From Lumnitzera littorea (Eukaryota; Streptophyta; Magnoliopsida; Myrtales; Combretaceae), in contig JAMXBB010000011.1 in assembly GCA_024138015.1 (NCBI GenBank), forward strand, positions 68,454,749 through 68,518,748: a stretch of DNA of 64,000 nucleotides. Direction: 5' to 3'. The notes below the pieces were generated by a model, which saw only the letters and a program-made list of their open reading frames with translations, had not been told where the DNA came from and did not search any database. Positions 25,668 through 36,760 of the stretch are shown here, piece after piece. Position 1 is the first letter of the stretch, and every line of letters begins with the position of its first letter. A program made the position numbers and the translations under genes.

Positions 25668-26127
25668 GAGGAAGAATGAAAAATCCAATTGAAATTTGTA
25701 GTATTGACATGGTGTCATGGGAGTAAGACAACAACATGCACACTTTTAAGAATAAGAAAGAAAGCACATTTAAACTACTTTGAGGACTTCCAATGCATGT
25801 GTTCTCATTATTTTACAACAATTAGGTTTTAAACAAGGTGAGAAAACATGTAGCAAAAGAAGAAAAAGGATGAGGAAGAGAAAATAAAGAGTAAACGAGG
25901 AAAAAAAGGAAATGCCATCAAAGAGAGGGTAGAAGAAGGAAAGAAAATAATAATAAAAAGGAGAGAGAAGAGAAAGAAAGAGAAAAAGGGTTTTTGGGTG
26001 GTTTTGCATCACAACTAGATACTATAGGATCAAGTTATTTTATCGTGGTATCATATAAGCATTGTAATTAAAACATTTAAAATTGACATTTCATATGTTA
26101 TTGTGTATGAAGTGTGACTAAACTCCA
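24111..26127. other. No gene seen; AT-rich with (AAAG)n
   Basis: Contains an (AAAG)n microsatellite at about 25635-25667 and purine-rich runs to 25990. ORFs here are Phe/Leu-rich reverse readings of these purine runs. Confidence 0.5.
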
Positions 26128-26861
26128 ATGTAATTAGAAATATATTAGTTAGCATGTAACGCTCTAAGTTAAAGGTAGTGAATAACTAAACCAACAAACA
26201 TTAATAGACCTTATTCAACTACTTGGCCCAAAAGTTTCAAGCTTTTATTATTAAGAGATTTATAACCATAGCTTTATAAACTAATATCACAATTTCCCAC
26301 ATTCCATATGAGACACTTAACCATAGGGTCTCATAATCTCCTCCACTTAAACATGCGACATCCTCATCGCGAGACCTTATAATTTGTCTTAGATCTTCCT
26401 CCTTTTTCAATGTATGATTTAAGCCACATATTACCTATAGGTCATCCTTATACCCGGATAACATTCCCCACCTTCCTTGGACCTCTTTTGTAAACTAGAA
26501 CTAGACCTGAATCATATACCTACTGGCAAAGGATTCGCTCTAATACCATGTATAACACTTCAAGTCAAAATCAGTAAATAGTTAAATCAAGCCAATAAAT
26601 ACTAATGGGCTCATTCTAACCATTTGATCAAAAAATTTTAAGCTTATGTTATTAAAGTACTCACAACTATAGCCTTATAAACTAATACCACAATTTCTTA
26701 TAATCCATATGAAACATTTAACCATGAGGTATCGCATAGTAAGAATCAACGATTCATGTTCTAAAACCACCATGAGTTCCCATGACATGAACTTAACTCA
26801 TTTTGGTAGGTTTAGAACATGAATTGTTGATTCTTACTAACTAATATATTTCTAATTACAT
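26128..26861. mobile_element. Fold-back (inverted-repeat) element interrupted by a TRIM
   Basis: The right arm (about 26806-26861) is the reverse complement of two separate left pieces, 26128-26154 and 26737-26768. The inner loop is about 40 bp. Placing the two left pieces together gives a stem of about 55 bp with only a few mismatches. The 26155-26736 TRIM lies exactly between them. The element has no coding capacity and resembles a fold-back MITE. Confidence 0.8.
26155..26736 (-). mobile_element. TRIM retrotransposon, copy 2
   Basis: Two LTRs (26155-26335 and 26549-26736) flank a ~213-bp interior. The primer site GCTCTAATACCA at 26537-26548 is one base from the tRNA-iMet complement and lies just inside the right LTR, so the element is on the minus strand. 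Flanks are TAGCA (26150-26154) and TAGTA (26737-26741). The fold-back arm on the other side preserves TAGTA, showing that the left copy is the mutated one. Same family as 277-1083 and 39273-39865. Confidence 0.88.
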
Positions 26862-29619
26862 CATCTTTGTATTTAGTTACAACTCACATGCATTTCTCTG
26901 GGTTTTTAGTTTCTAAACCTAGACTCTAATTTCACCTAACCTAAACCATCGTGCATCGAAGCAAAGAGCATGGCTTATTTGCACATATTTCTACCTGGAT
27001 AGGAATATGTAGGACTTATCTTCTATGCTCTTTGTAGCTTCATCTATAAATTTGTCTCAATTAGAAAATAATTTCTCCAAAAGGGATAAGTAAAAAGCTT
27101 AACAAATATTATATTGCAACATGCACATGCAGATGTCACAAATCAAACACATACAATTTATATTATCTAAGTGCAACAAATCAATTAATTGAATTATATA
27201 TGTAAGGGATTCATAACATCAATCCTAACAACCAAGGTTCAAAATGATACGATGCCACTTTTCAAACCACAACTTCCAACTTGCAATACGTAATATAACT
27301 TGGCCCACTGTAACCATCTTTTGTGAAACATAATTTGTAAGGGACGATTCTATTTCTTGCTACCACAGCTCATTCATATCATACTAAGTCAATATTTGCA
27401 TCATTCCATGAGAAGTATAGTTCATCTACAATGCTCAAATATTTTTTTGATTCCATCAATCTCGCTATTGCAACTTCATTCCTACTTAACTAACTTATGT
27501 CAATTATGTCAATTGTAGTTCCTTCATATCAATGACCTATTTGGTCACCATAATCATATTCGTGTCTAATTTAAATGCATTATTCTAGGAGTTTTGGAGT
27601 ATATTCCCTTATCAATGGCTACTATCCATAGATCCGAAAGACCATGCATAAACAATATGTACAATTTTAATAATCTGATATTTATTAATCTAGTTACAAC
27701 TATCTTATCATGCACAAACATTTATTATTATGATTTAATAACAAAGAATAAACGAGACACAAAGGGTGGAAAAAGAGAAATATAGAAATAAGATAAGAAA
27801 AAGTGGAAAAAATGAAGTAAGAAATTTTAGAAGTTTCTTATGGATTATGAGCTTAAGATATAGCCTATATCTTTATCTTTTTGCTCTTTTGGAGAAATTT
27901 AAAAGGTGAAAATATAATAATATTTTACATTTATTATTATGATTTAATAATTTTACAAGGTGCATACATAGTACCTAATAACCTCTATCTTGTATATTAG
28001 AGTATAAGTTTCATGGTGAGTATAAGTATTGCAATATTATATCTATACTCTATTCTATGAGAGTATATTCTGAAAATTATACTTAGAATTTACCTTATGA
28101 CTTTTAAAAGATATCTAAAAGTCACTCGTTGATCGAGCAAAGTCTTATAGGGATTAAGATATAATAAGGTTCTCATTCACCACTAATTATAACAAGTATT
28201 AACCTTGTTTTCTTAGAACAAATGCAAATATTCATATGCATAGTAAGGTGTGCTAGACTTTTAAGTTTATTTGTTAAGATATGTAATTTAATGATATTAA
28301 TATCTATTTTTCAACTTGGTGATCACATTTGATTCCCCCTTCTAGTAATATCAATATGCATAGAAGCTGATAAAAAGGAAAATTTGAAGTTTTCAGTTTA
28401 CTCTATCATTGGTTTCTTGCATCAAGCGAATTCAAGATTGAAGACGGACAAGAAATCAAAAAGCAGCCGTAGGAATCAATATTTATGGGGACTGCGTGTC
28501 ATATATGCACTTTTCTGGCTTATGAGCCATATATTCATTACTTAGGGATGTCTCTAAAACCGATATTCCCATATCCTATTGAAAGTGCTTTTTCCAGCAA
28601 AACTCCAAGCTGAAGTGAATCTTCTTTCAGTTCACTTTTACAAAGGCATTTTGGTTCTGATTCTATTCTAGTTTTAAGGCTGAAGGCTATTCCTTCCCTC
28701 CAACCATTTTATATTTATTTATTTATTTATTTTGTGGTGGATGGTTAAATTTGGAAGAAAGAAAATTTTAGGTTCTAAACTATCGAAAACGATGGTTATA
28801 GTCGGCAAACTATGTTTTAGATAACCATTCTATTTTTATTTGTTGTATAGTTCACAAATGTAGAAACGACCATCATGTTTAAATGTGCACATTAAATGGG
28901 TAAGTAGTCGAAGGAATCATGGCTTAAAAGTGTAATTTTCCTTTTCTAAAGCTGGATAATATGCTCATTTTGATCTCAGGTTTTGAAGTTAAAATATTAC
29001 TAAAAATTGGAATGGCCAATTAAAGGAAATCGCAATGCGTGTAAACATAAATCAATTGTGGAGTAATGATTTTGCTCCAAGTCCGATTTTGCATTTTAAA
29101 TGGATCATATACACTATGATTGAAAAAAAAAAAGAGAAGAAGGATCATATGCACTATGACTAGGTAAAAGGAAAGAAACACAGATGAAAGGAAATAAAAG
29201 AAAAGAGTTAAGCGGAAATAACTATCATACACAACATTAATCATCTCAATCTTGTAAATTCTTGTGAAAAAGCATACCTATACACATAACATAAAAATGA
29301 GTAAAATAATTGTAGTTTTCACATCAAGAGTAAGGTATAGCATCAACGAATTCGATATAGACATTATCTTTTTCTTCTTTTCTTGTATTTAATTTATGTT
29401 TAAGCAGTATCTTTGGTTTTTTGTGATAATATGATTTCCATTTATTTGAAATTTAGCATTTGGAAAACTCTCTTATTAATATCTTGTTCATTTCTGTTTT
29501 ATTATTATGATAAAAGTGGTGATTCAAATATAAGAATTTAGAAGTGAAAACTTGTGCATTTTTAAGAAAAAACTTATGTTTAAGGTTGATTCTAAATGTA
29601 TAAGCCTCTATATAGTAGT
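26862..29619. other. No gene seen; AT-rich spacer with a shared repeat patch
   Basis: The part 27060-27180 is homologous to 17560-17680. A 22-bp word starting ATTTATTATTATGATTTA occurs near 27718 and again near 27928. No coding region is supported; a 63-codon ORF at 27594 is not recognisable. Confidence 0.45.
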
Positions 29620-30580
29620 TAGAGTTGTGTATGCAGGGCAAATTATACCGGCCTGCCCACATGACCAGTAAAAAAATGCACATCTAGCTAAAAATTTTGA
29701 TTTTCTTATATATGGACTTTATTAGCTCGCCTTACTTAATCCACAAGTTAAAGTGGACCAACTCATTGCAAAGCTATTTGGCAGGAGAGAGAACATGTAA
29801 TAATCTATTAATGCATTTTATTTAAGTGCATTTTGGTCCCAACATGGAGCTTTTTACAAATGTAATTAACATTATATTTCATTTCAAAACATATTGATTC
29901 ATTGAAATCTAAGTAATGCATGATATACTCATATTTAATTAACCATAATTATATTGTTCAATATATCATATGATAATAATGTATTTATTATTAATTGTGT
30001 ATAATATGAAATAATAAATATAGTAAAAAGTTATTGTATATACCAGCTTATATGAAACATTCAAAATAATTATTTTATGAAGTTGATCATCATATTAATA
30101 TTGTAGAGTATATGATCATTGTTGTTATTTAAAGCAATTATATATATGGTTTGATATGTTGTTAAATAAGTCTAAGAAACAATTTACTCCTTTTCATTTT
30201 TCATTTTTATATTTGATTTTTATGAAATAAAGTAAACATCGATGCAATTGTATGTATGTATATTATTTATATATTTTCGTAATAGAACTTTATTTTTCTA
30301 AAATGTAATAAAATTTAAATTTTATAGTAAATAAAAACTCAATATATAAATTGAAACTAATAAGATTGTGAATTATGATTTGTCATTTGTGAATATTCCA
30401 TATAATACATTTATAAAAATGAAAAATGGTACAACAAGTTAACCTACTTGACCCATCAACCTGCAGCGAGGTGGGTTAGGTTAGGCTAAAAATTCTAGCT
30501 AGTATTTGCAAGAGAGCAAAAGTGGGTTAACCTATGGGCTAATGCGAAGCGGAGCAAATTAACCCACTTACTCAGCTCTA
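29620..30580. mobile_element. hAT-like non-autonomous DNA transposon, 961 bp
   Basis: The left end TAGAGTTGTGTATGCAGGGC and the reverse complement of the right end, TAGAGCTGAGTAAGTGGG, form a short inverted repeat of the TAGRGNTG type seen at hAT ends. The adjoining 8-bp flanks ATAGTAGT (29612-29619) and ATTGTAAT (30581-30588) match at 6 of 8 positions, the duplication size expected for hAT. The interior is AT-rich and non-coding. Confidence 0.65.
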
Positions 30581-30588
30581 ATTGTAAT

Positions 30589-31143
30589 GTATTGTAGAGT
30601 TACAAGGCAAACTTGAAATTAGCAATTAACAATGTAGGTGGAGTTTCAATGAAGCTACATGTTGTATGATTTTGCATCTTTCTCAAATGTGAGATATATA
30701 CTACAATTATTCTATGTTGTTTTATCTTTTTGTTTAATGGATTGAAAAGGCTACTATAATACAATGGGTCAATGACATTGTTACATTTAAGAGTAATTTT
30801 AATTGAGTCAAGGTGAAGCCAATATGGCTTAAAAGATTAGATATCATATTGTCTTTGTTATGTATTTAATATAAATAACAAATAAGGTTAATAAAATTTT
30901 ATATATTAAATACAATTTAGCGATAATATTTACTATTGATATTTATATAATTAATTTCATATAATTCATATTTATATAATATTTTTTTTAAATCAATAGA
31001 TATATATTACACTTTTAATAAGTCTATTTTTCGGACTTTCTAGCTTTTTTACGTGTACTCTTGTTTATAATTATCGCTCGATTCTAAAATGTATGTACTT
31101 CCTTAAGACATACTGGTTTTGAAACATATGTGCTTCATTGCGG

Positions 31144-31177
<34 letters not shown>

Positions 31178-31800
31178 TCGAAATATATATGAGTAGAAAA
31201 GTAAATCGACATTACCGAAACAAGATTTAGTTATAACATTAAAAAAAAAAGAAAGAAAAAGGAATATGAAGTATGATGATGATGGTGCAACTTGGGGAGT
31301 GGTGAGGAGGGAACGTGCATGTGAAGTCGGGTGCCATAAGATGATAAGAAGGTATCTCTAAAAAGATTTCAACGGAAATTACTTATATAATTAATTAGAC
31401 AATGGTGCACTTTCTGTAAGAAATTATCACTTTTCCCTATTCCCCGCCGACTGCTAATATCTTGCCGTTATATTAATCTAAGTCCCCAAAAAAAAAAAAA
31501 AAAAAAACCCACAATTTCATGCCTGATGTTACATTTAATATGGCTTTTTCTAGATCCAAGGAGCACGAAATTTCGGCCAACATATATCCAGATCAAACCC
31601 AAAATAATGACTAATGATAATAAATGAAAACCAATGACAATTGGCAAAGCCTTAATGGATAAAATATAAACAATAATATTAGATTATTCTATTACTTCAT
31701 TATCGCTAGAAATGTCCCACATGATTACTCTCTCAACAAAAATTTCAAACCAACTGCCTATTGGTTTGTGGTAGCCCACCTCACCTTCCTATGAAATTGG
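30589..31800 (+). promoter_or_regulatory. Upstream region of the raffinose synthase gene
   Basis: No gene or transposon recognised. There are an (AT)n microsatellite at about 31145-31173 and two ACGTG cores (31051-31055, 31313-31317), which are the core of ABA-response elements. Such short words occur by chance, so a link to the known ABA and stress induction of raffinose synthases is only suggestive. A poly-A run lies at about 31488-31506. Confidence 0.35.
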
Positions 31801-31823
31801 CCACCTCTATGGATTGCGTTCCC

Positions 31824-31831
31824 TATAAATA
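31824..31831 (+). promoter_or_regulatory. Candidate TATA box (distal)
   Basis: TATAAATA in a CC-flanked context 250 bp before the ATG; it would give a leader of about 225 nt. A 65-codon ORF beginning at 31761 overlaps it and is not considered real. Confidence 0.45.
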
Positions 31832-31975
31832 CATGCAAACATCCCATCCCATGCTAAACATAAACTACTCACCGTTGCAAATACACAATACAAATACACA
31901 AACACAAACATCATTAACCAATCTTAAAGAACACATTAGATTCCCATTTGTTTTCTAAACTGAACCTCTTTCTTC

Positions 31976-31984
31976 TATATATAT
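31976..31984 (+). promoter_or_regulatory. Candidate TATA box (proximal)
   Basis: TATATATAT preceded and followed by pyrimidine-rich DNA, 97 bp before the ATG; it would give a leader of about 65-75 nt. The sequence alone cannot decide between this and the site at 31824. Confidence 0.45.
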
Positions 31985-32080
31985 CACTCTCTTGTTGTAA
32001 AGAAACCCAACTTCATAAAAGTTTCTTATCTCCTCCTGACATATTCGTGTCCTTCGAGCTTTGCTTCGTGCAGTTCATCA

Positions 32081-35000
32081 ATGGCTCCAAGCTTGAGCAA
32101 AGCTGGTTCTGAAATTTCTCCTCTTGTTGAAGGAGCCTATCGGTCCGTTATTTCCTTGGAAGATTCAAATTTCCTTGCCAATGGACACCTCATTCTCTCT
32201 GATGTTCCTGATAACATCACTGCCACCCCATCACCATATAGCAGTGATGAGAAATCACTAACAACACCTGGCTGCTTTGTGGGGTTTGATGCTTCCGAGC
32301 CCAAGAGCCGCCACGTGGTCTCCATTGGCAAGTTGAAGGGCATCAGATTCATGAGCATTTTCAGGTTCAAGGTCTGGTGGACAACTCATTGGGTCGGGTC
32401 CAATGGAAGAGACCTTGAAAATGAGACCCAATTGGTTGTGCTTGAAAGTTCGGATTCGGGCAGGCCTTATGTGGTCTTACTGCCTATCTTGGAAGGGCCG
32501 TTCCGAACCTGTATCCAAAACGGTCCGGACGATCACGTCGACATATGTGTGGAAAGTGGGTCCACCAAAGTATTAGCCACCAGCTTCCGGAGCGTGCTCT
32601 ACCTCCAAGCCGGGGACGACCCGTTTGCTTTGGTGAAAGAGGCCATAAAGGTTTCTAGGATCCATCTAGGGACTTTTAAGCTCCTCGAGGAAAAAACTCC
32701 TCCAGGAGTCGTGGACAAGTTCGGATGGTGCACTTGGGATGCGTTCTATCTCACGGTGCACCCCCAAGGAATTTGGGAAGGTGTGAAGGGCCTGGTGGAC
32801 GGTGGATGCCCACCTGGGCTTGTTTTGATTGATGATGGGTGGCAGTCCATTAGTCATGATTCCGATTCCATCACTAAGGAAGGCATGAACCACACCGTTG
32901 CTGGTGAGCAAATGCCATGCAGGCTCTTGAAATTCCAAGAGAACTACAAATTCAGGGACTATGTTAACCCTAAGACTATGGGAAGTGGTTCATCAAGTAA
33001 TAAGGTTAAGGGCATGGGTGCCTTTATCAAGGACCTAAAGGAGGAATTCAAGACTCTGGATTACGTGTATGTATGGCATGCACTTTGTGGGTATTGGGGT
33101 GGTCTTAGGCCTAATGTTCCCGGGCTGCCTGAAGCCACTGTGATCAATCCCAAATTGTCACCTGGACTGGAGCTGACTATGGAAGATCTAGCCGTTGATA
33201 AGATCGTGAACACTGGGGTGGGGTTGGTCCCACCTGAGTTGGTTGATCAGATGTACGAGGGCATTCACTCGCACTTGGAGGCTGTTGGTATTGACGGTGT
33301 CAAGATCGACGTCATTCATGTAAGTTTCCTTCAAAATCGCACATATTTAGATCGTAAAATAAGGTGTAGATGTAAAATTTTACATCCGATTTTTCTTATT
33401 TAACGCTCTGTTAACGAGTGACCCGCAATTATCATTCATTTGATGAAGACGACGATGTGTATCTTAAATTATGAGGCGCAATTCATATTAAGATTTCACA
33501 CGAAAAAAACGCCGACTGTTTTTGGTGGTTGTTTCGGTTAGTCGGACTTTGAAGTTGGCAGTTGACACTTGTAATACCATTTGTTCAGCGGGTGCAGTAA
33601 ATATTGGTCGGTACGTTATCTGTTTGGATCTTTGACTACCGCAAGGGCTATAGTTTATCCAATTCCTCGGTGTTTTTCAAAGATCTTTCCCCGGCGTTTA
33701 AATTATTTTCCCGACATCGCAGGAACCTTCTCGTTTGGCCACGTGTTTTCCAAAAATTTCTGGTAAATACATCTGCTTGTTTAGGATTAATCTACGGTCA
33801 CATTAGTTTTTAAGGGATCATCACATTATTTATTTAATATTCTTTAAATCTAAACCATCAAACTAATTGTGATTTTAACCGCTCAAATGTAATAAATATT
33901 ATATCAACGATGTGATAAAGGGCAAGATCAATCCCACAAAAAATATGAATGGAATCGTATAAGTTCTCGCTTGTTTAATATAACCCATGGTCATTCAACA
34001 CAACTCCTTGAACTTCAAAAAAATAAAAATAAAAAGAATAAGCAAGATCGAGTGTTAATTGATATTTTATTCATTTTTTTTATTGTAAGGTGTGTAAATA
34101 TTAATTGTAATGCTTAATTTTTGAAAAATTACTATTTATGTATTAACATTTTATTGATATTTATAGGTTATTCATTCATACATATAACATATCAGTACCA
34201 ATTATGGACACCTATTAAAGATCAACAACACAAATTGTTTTGCTGTTTTCTAAACTCTATAATCGGCTTTAAAAAGATTAAAAGTATTTTCGGATGAAAT
34301 TGGAATCCAATCGTCTGAAATTTGTCGGTTGATTAATCCTTGGTTTATATTGTGTGCTTAATGTTTATATGTTGCCACTCCCATTGAACAGTTGTTGGAG
34401 ATGATATGTGAGGACTATGGTGGAAGAGTGGAGCTTGCAAAGGCATATTTCAAGGCATTAACAGCGTCAGTGAGAAAGCATTTCAAGGGCAATGGTGTAA
34501 TTGCAAGTATGGGACACTGCAACGACTTCATGTTCCTCGGAACCGAGACCATTTCTTTGGGTCGTGTTGGTACGTTTCCAGAATCCCTCGCGAATCCATT
34601 ATTATGTCGATTTTTCTAACATATTCGTGGCAGGAAACGTTTCTGGTTTCCTTATCAACTATCCACGTATACCATATTTTAGGCAAAAGAAGCTAATCCA
34701 CGTAATCTTGATTTGAATATTTGGTATGAAATTAATATTTGTTGATAATTGGTTTATTTGTTACGTGAGTGAGAGGCAACTGTCTAACTTAAATCAGTGA
34801 AACAATTAGGTATTATATAACTATATTTTCTTATCATTAGCCAGGAACATGAAGAAAGTACAAACTTCTCAATTCTGCTTTTTGTTTATTATCTAGGGTT
34901 AAGAGCATGTTGAATATAGACTTGGTGTCTGTGATCTGTATGGTTAATTAAAAAAATTATAAAAAGTATATGTATTTTATACTTAGCAATTAGCTCTCAT

Positions 35001-36533
35001 TAAAAAAAAAAAAGAAAAAAATTCCATTGGACGCACTAAACATATTCAACTTAAAAAACAAAACGATAGAGTATCTAATCAATAATATTTTTTTTTAATA
35101 GTTCCGTCCTTAATTTTTATTGGACTAATTCTATAGCTCATCTCACTTATAATTTATATTAATTTAAATATGAACCACTAAATAAATTATAAATTTAATA
35201 GTTTAGATTTAAAAATATATAAATAAAAGATAAGATAGAGTATTGAACCGATCTTATTAAAATAGAGGATTGAAACTCCTAGTTTAAATTAACAATCAAT
35301 TTATTAAATGATTTTGCAGTCGGTCCGGAAAAAAAAAGAAGAAAAAGCAAAAAAGGGACCCAGTAAATTGAAAAAGATGATTCTAACAAAAGTAATAAAG
35401 TTAGGAAGACATCCGTTATACTAACTTCATATTTTACGCCGAATCGGGTTATAGTTAGTACAATTGAACTAACTTTAGTGTGTATTGTTATGTCAAAAAA
35501 TAACAGGTGATGACTTCTGGTGCACCGATCCATCTGGTGATCCGAATGGCACATTCTGGCTCCAAGGTTGTCACATGGTGCACTGTGCCTACAACAGCCT
35601 GTGGATGGGCAATTTCATCCACCCTGACTGGGACATGTTCCAGTCCACACATGCATGTGCTGAGTTTCATGCTGCTTCAAGAGCAATCTCTGGAGGCCCT
35701 ATATACGTCAGTGACTTTGTTGGGAAGCATAATTTCCCGCTGCTCAAACGCCTTGTTTTGCCCGACGGCTCTATTCTGAGATGTGAATACTACGCTTTGC
35801 CTACCAAAGACTGTTTGTTTGTTGATCCACTTCATGATGGCAAGACCATGCTCAAAATATGGAATCTGAACAAAGTAAGTTGTTCAAATTGCGTGCCTTT
35901 CTATTACTCTAAATTCTTTTACTCAACTTAGGAGTGGTTCCCTTAATCTAACTTATCCGGGTGTTGCATTTGCAGTACAATGGTGTTATCGGAGCATTCA
36001 ACTGCCAAGGTGGAGGATGGTGCCGTGAGACACGGCGCAACCAGTGCGCCTCCCAGTACTCTCGCAAGGTGAGCTGCAAGACCAATCCAAAAGACATCGA
36101 ATGGAACAGCGGAGACAATCCCATATCGGTTGATGGTGTGAATGTCTTCGCCATGTACTTGCTTCAGTCCAAGAAACTTGTCCTGTCAAAACCATCAGAC
36201 AACATAGAAATATCCCTGGAGCCATTCAACTTCGAGCTTGTCATAGTGTCTCCAGTGACAGCATTGAGCGGGAAATCCGTGCAGTTCGCTCCTATTGGCT
36301 TGGCCAACATGCTGAACTGTGGTGGGGCTGTCCAGTCCCTGAACTATGGTGTGAGTTCTGTTGAAATTGGTGTTAGAGGAGGTGGAGAGATGAAGGCTTT
36401 TGCATCTGAGAAACCTAGAGCTTGCCGAATCAATGGACGGGACGTGGAATTCGAGTATGAGGAGCTCATGGTCACCGTTCAAGTACCATGGCCTGGTTCC
36501 TCAAGTTCATCCATCGTCAAGTACATATTCTAG
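32081..36533 (+). CDS. RFS: Raffinose synthase (galactinol-sucrose galactosyltransferase, GH36)
   Basis: Transfers galactose from galactinol to sucrose to make raffinose, probably in the cytosol (no signal peptide seen). Four exons: 32081-33319, 34392-34569, 35507-35874, 35976-36533. All introns are GT-AG; the exons join in phases 0, 1 and 0 to give 780 residues, near the ~780 usual for the family. Start and end (MAPS..., ...KYIF) match known raffinose synthases. Landmarks: FRFKVWWTTHWVG near residue 95; KFGWCTWDAFYLTVHPQG near 220; LIDDGWQS near 250; nucleophile Asp410 in DGVKID; probable acid/base Asp475 in RVGDD; CTDPSGDPNGTFWLQGC after it; FNCQGGGWCRETRRNQC in exon 4. Stachyose synthase is less likely because the ~80-residue insert typical of that enzyme is absent. 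Odd residues: Gly454 where SMEHC normally has Glu, Ala522 for Pro, Phe543 in SD-x-VGKH. No stop or frameshift. Confidence 0.97.
33320..34391 (+). other. Intron 1 of raffinose synthase
   Basis: Starts GTAAGT after the His413 codon and ends with AACAG before a Leu-Leu-Glu-Met stretch, phase 0, 1072 nt. It is AT-rich, and ORFs inside it are chance. No transposon recognised. Confidence 0.95.
34570..35506 (+). other. Intron 2 of raffinose synthase
   Basis: Starts GTACGT and ends AACAG, phase 1, 937 nt. It splits the Gly codon of the RVGDD motif, which is restored only with this donor and acceptor. The interior is AT-rich with poly-A runs. Confidence 0.95.
35875..35975 (+). other. Intron 3 of raffinose synthase
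   Basis: Starts GTAAGT after the NLNK codons and ends TTTGCAG, phase 0, 101 nt. The exon continues with a YNGVIGAFN stretch. Confidence 0.95.
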
Positions 36534-36760
36534 AGCTACTAAACTTAAGCTCAAAGATGTAATTTATTTTCCAACAAGTTATGTTAATTTGGTCAAATAA
36601 CTAAGCAATTATTATGCATATTTGAGTAATGAAAAGTGTCATTCCAAGCAGCTATGCCTCTCTTTTCTCTCTTTCTCCTAATGTTTGTACATATGTATTG
36701 TATTGGTTGTGATATCATGTGAAAAGAGCTCGAAATAACGCAGCAGTTCTTTTGCAAAAC
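36534..36760 (+). terminator. Likely 3' UTR and polyadenylation region of raffinose synthase
   Basis: After the TAG at 36531-36533 the sequence is U-rich. AATAAC lies near 36595 and a TTTGTACATATGTATTGTATTGG far-upstream-type element near 36685-36707, resembling loose plant polyadenylation signals. There is no perfect AATAAA, and the cleavage site cannot be fixed. Confidence 0.4.

Noticed and set aside
31761..31958. 65-codon ORF just upstream of the raffinose synthase start
   Set aside because: It begins before the distal TATA box and has Thr/Gln/Asn low-complexity content, so it is unlikely to be transcribed as a whole or to be a real upstream ORF.
32137..32938. Minus-strand ORFs of 77 and 90 codons opposite exon 1
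   Set aside because: They are shadows of the strongly coding + strand and show no motif of their own.
33581..33813. ORFs within intron 1 that might extend exon 1
   Set aside because: The GT-AG junction 33319/34392 joins DGVKIDVIH directly to LLEMICEDYG as in the family; intronic ORFs would break it.
35485..35506. Met-Leu-Cys-Gln start upstream of exon 3 as an alternative gene start
   Set aside because: It lies in the intron before the AACAG acceptor; the exon 3 reading frame is fully explained by splicing.
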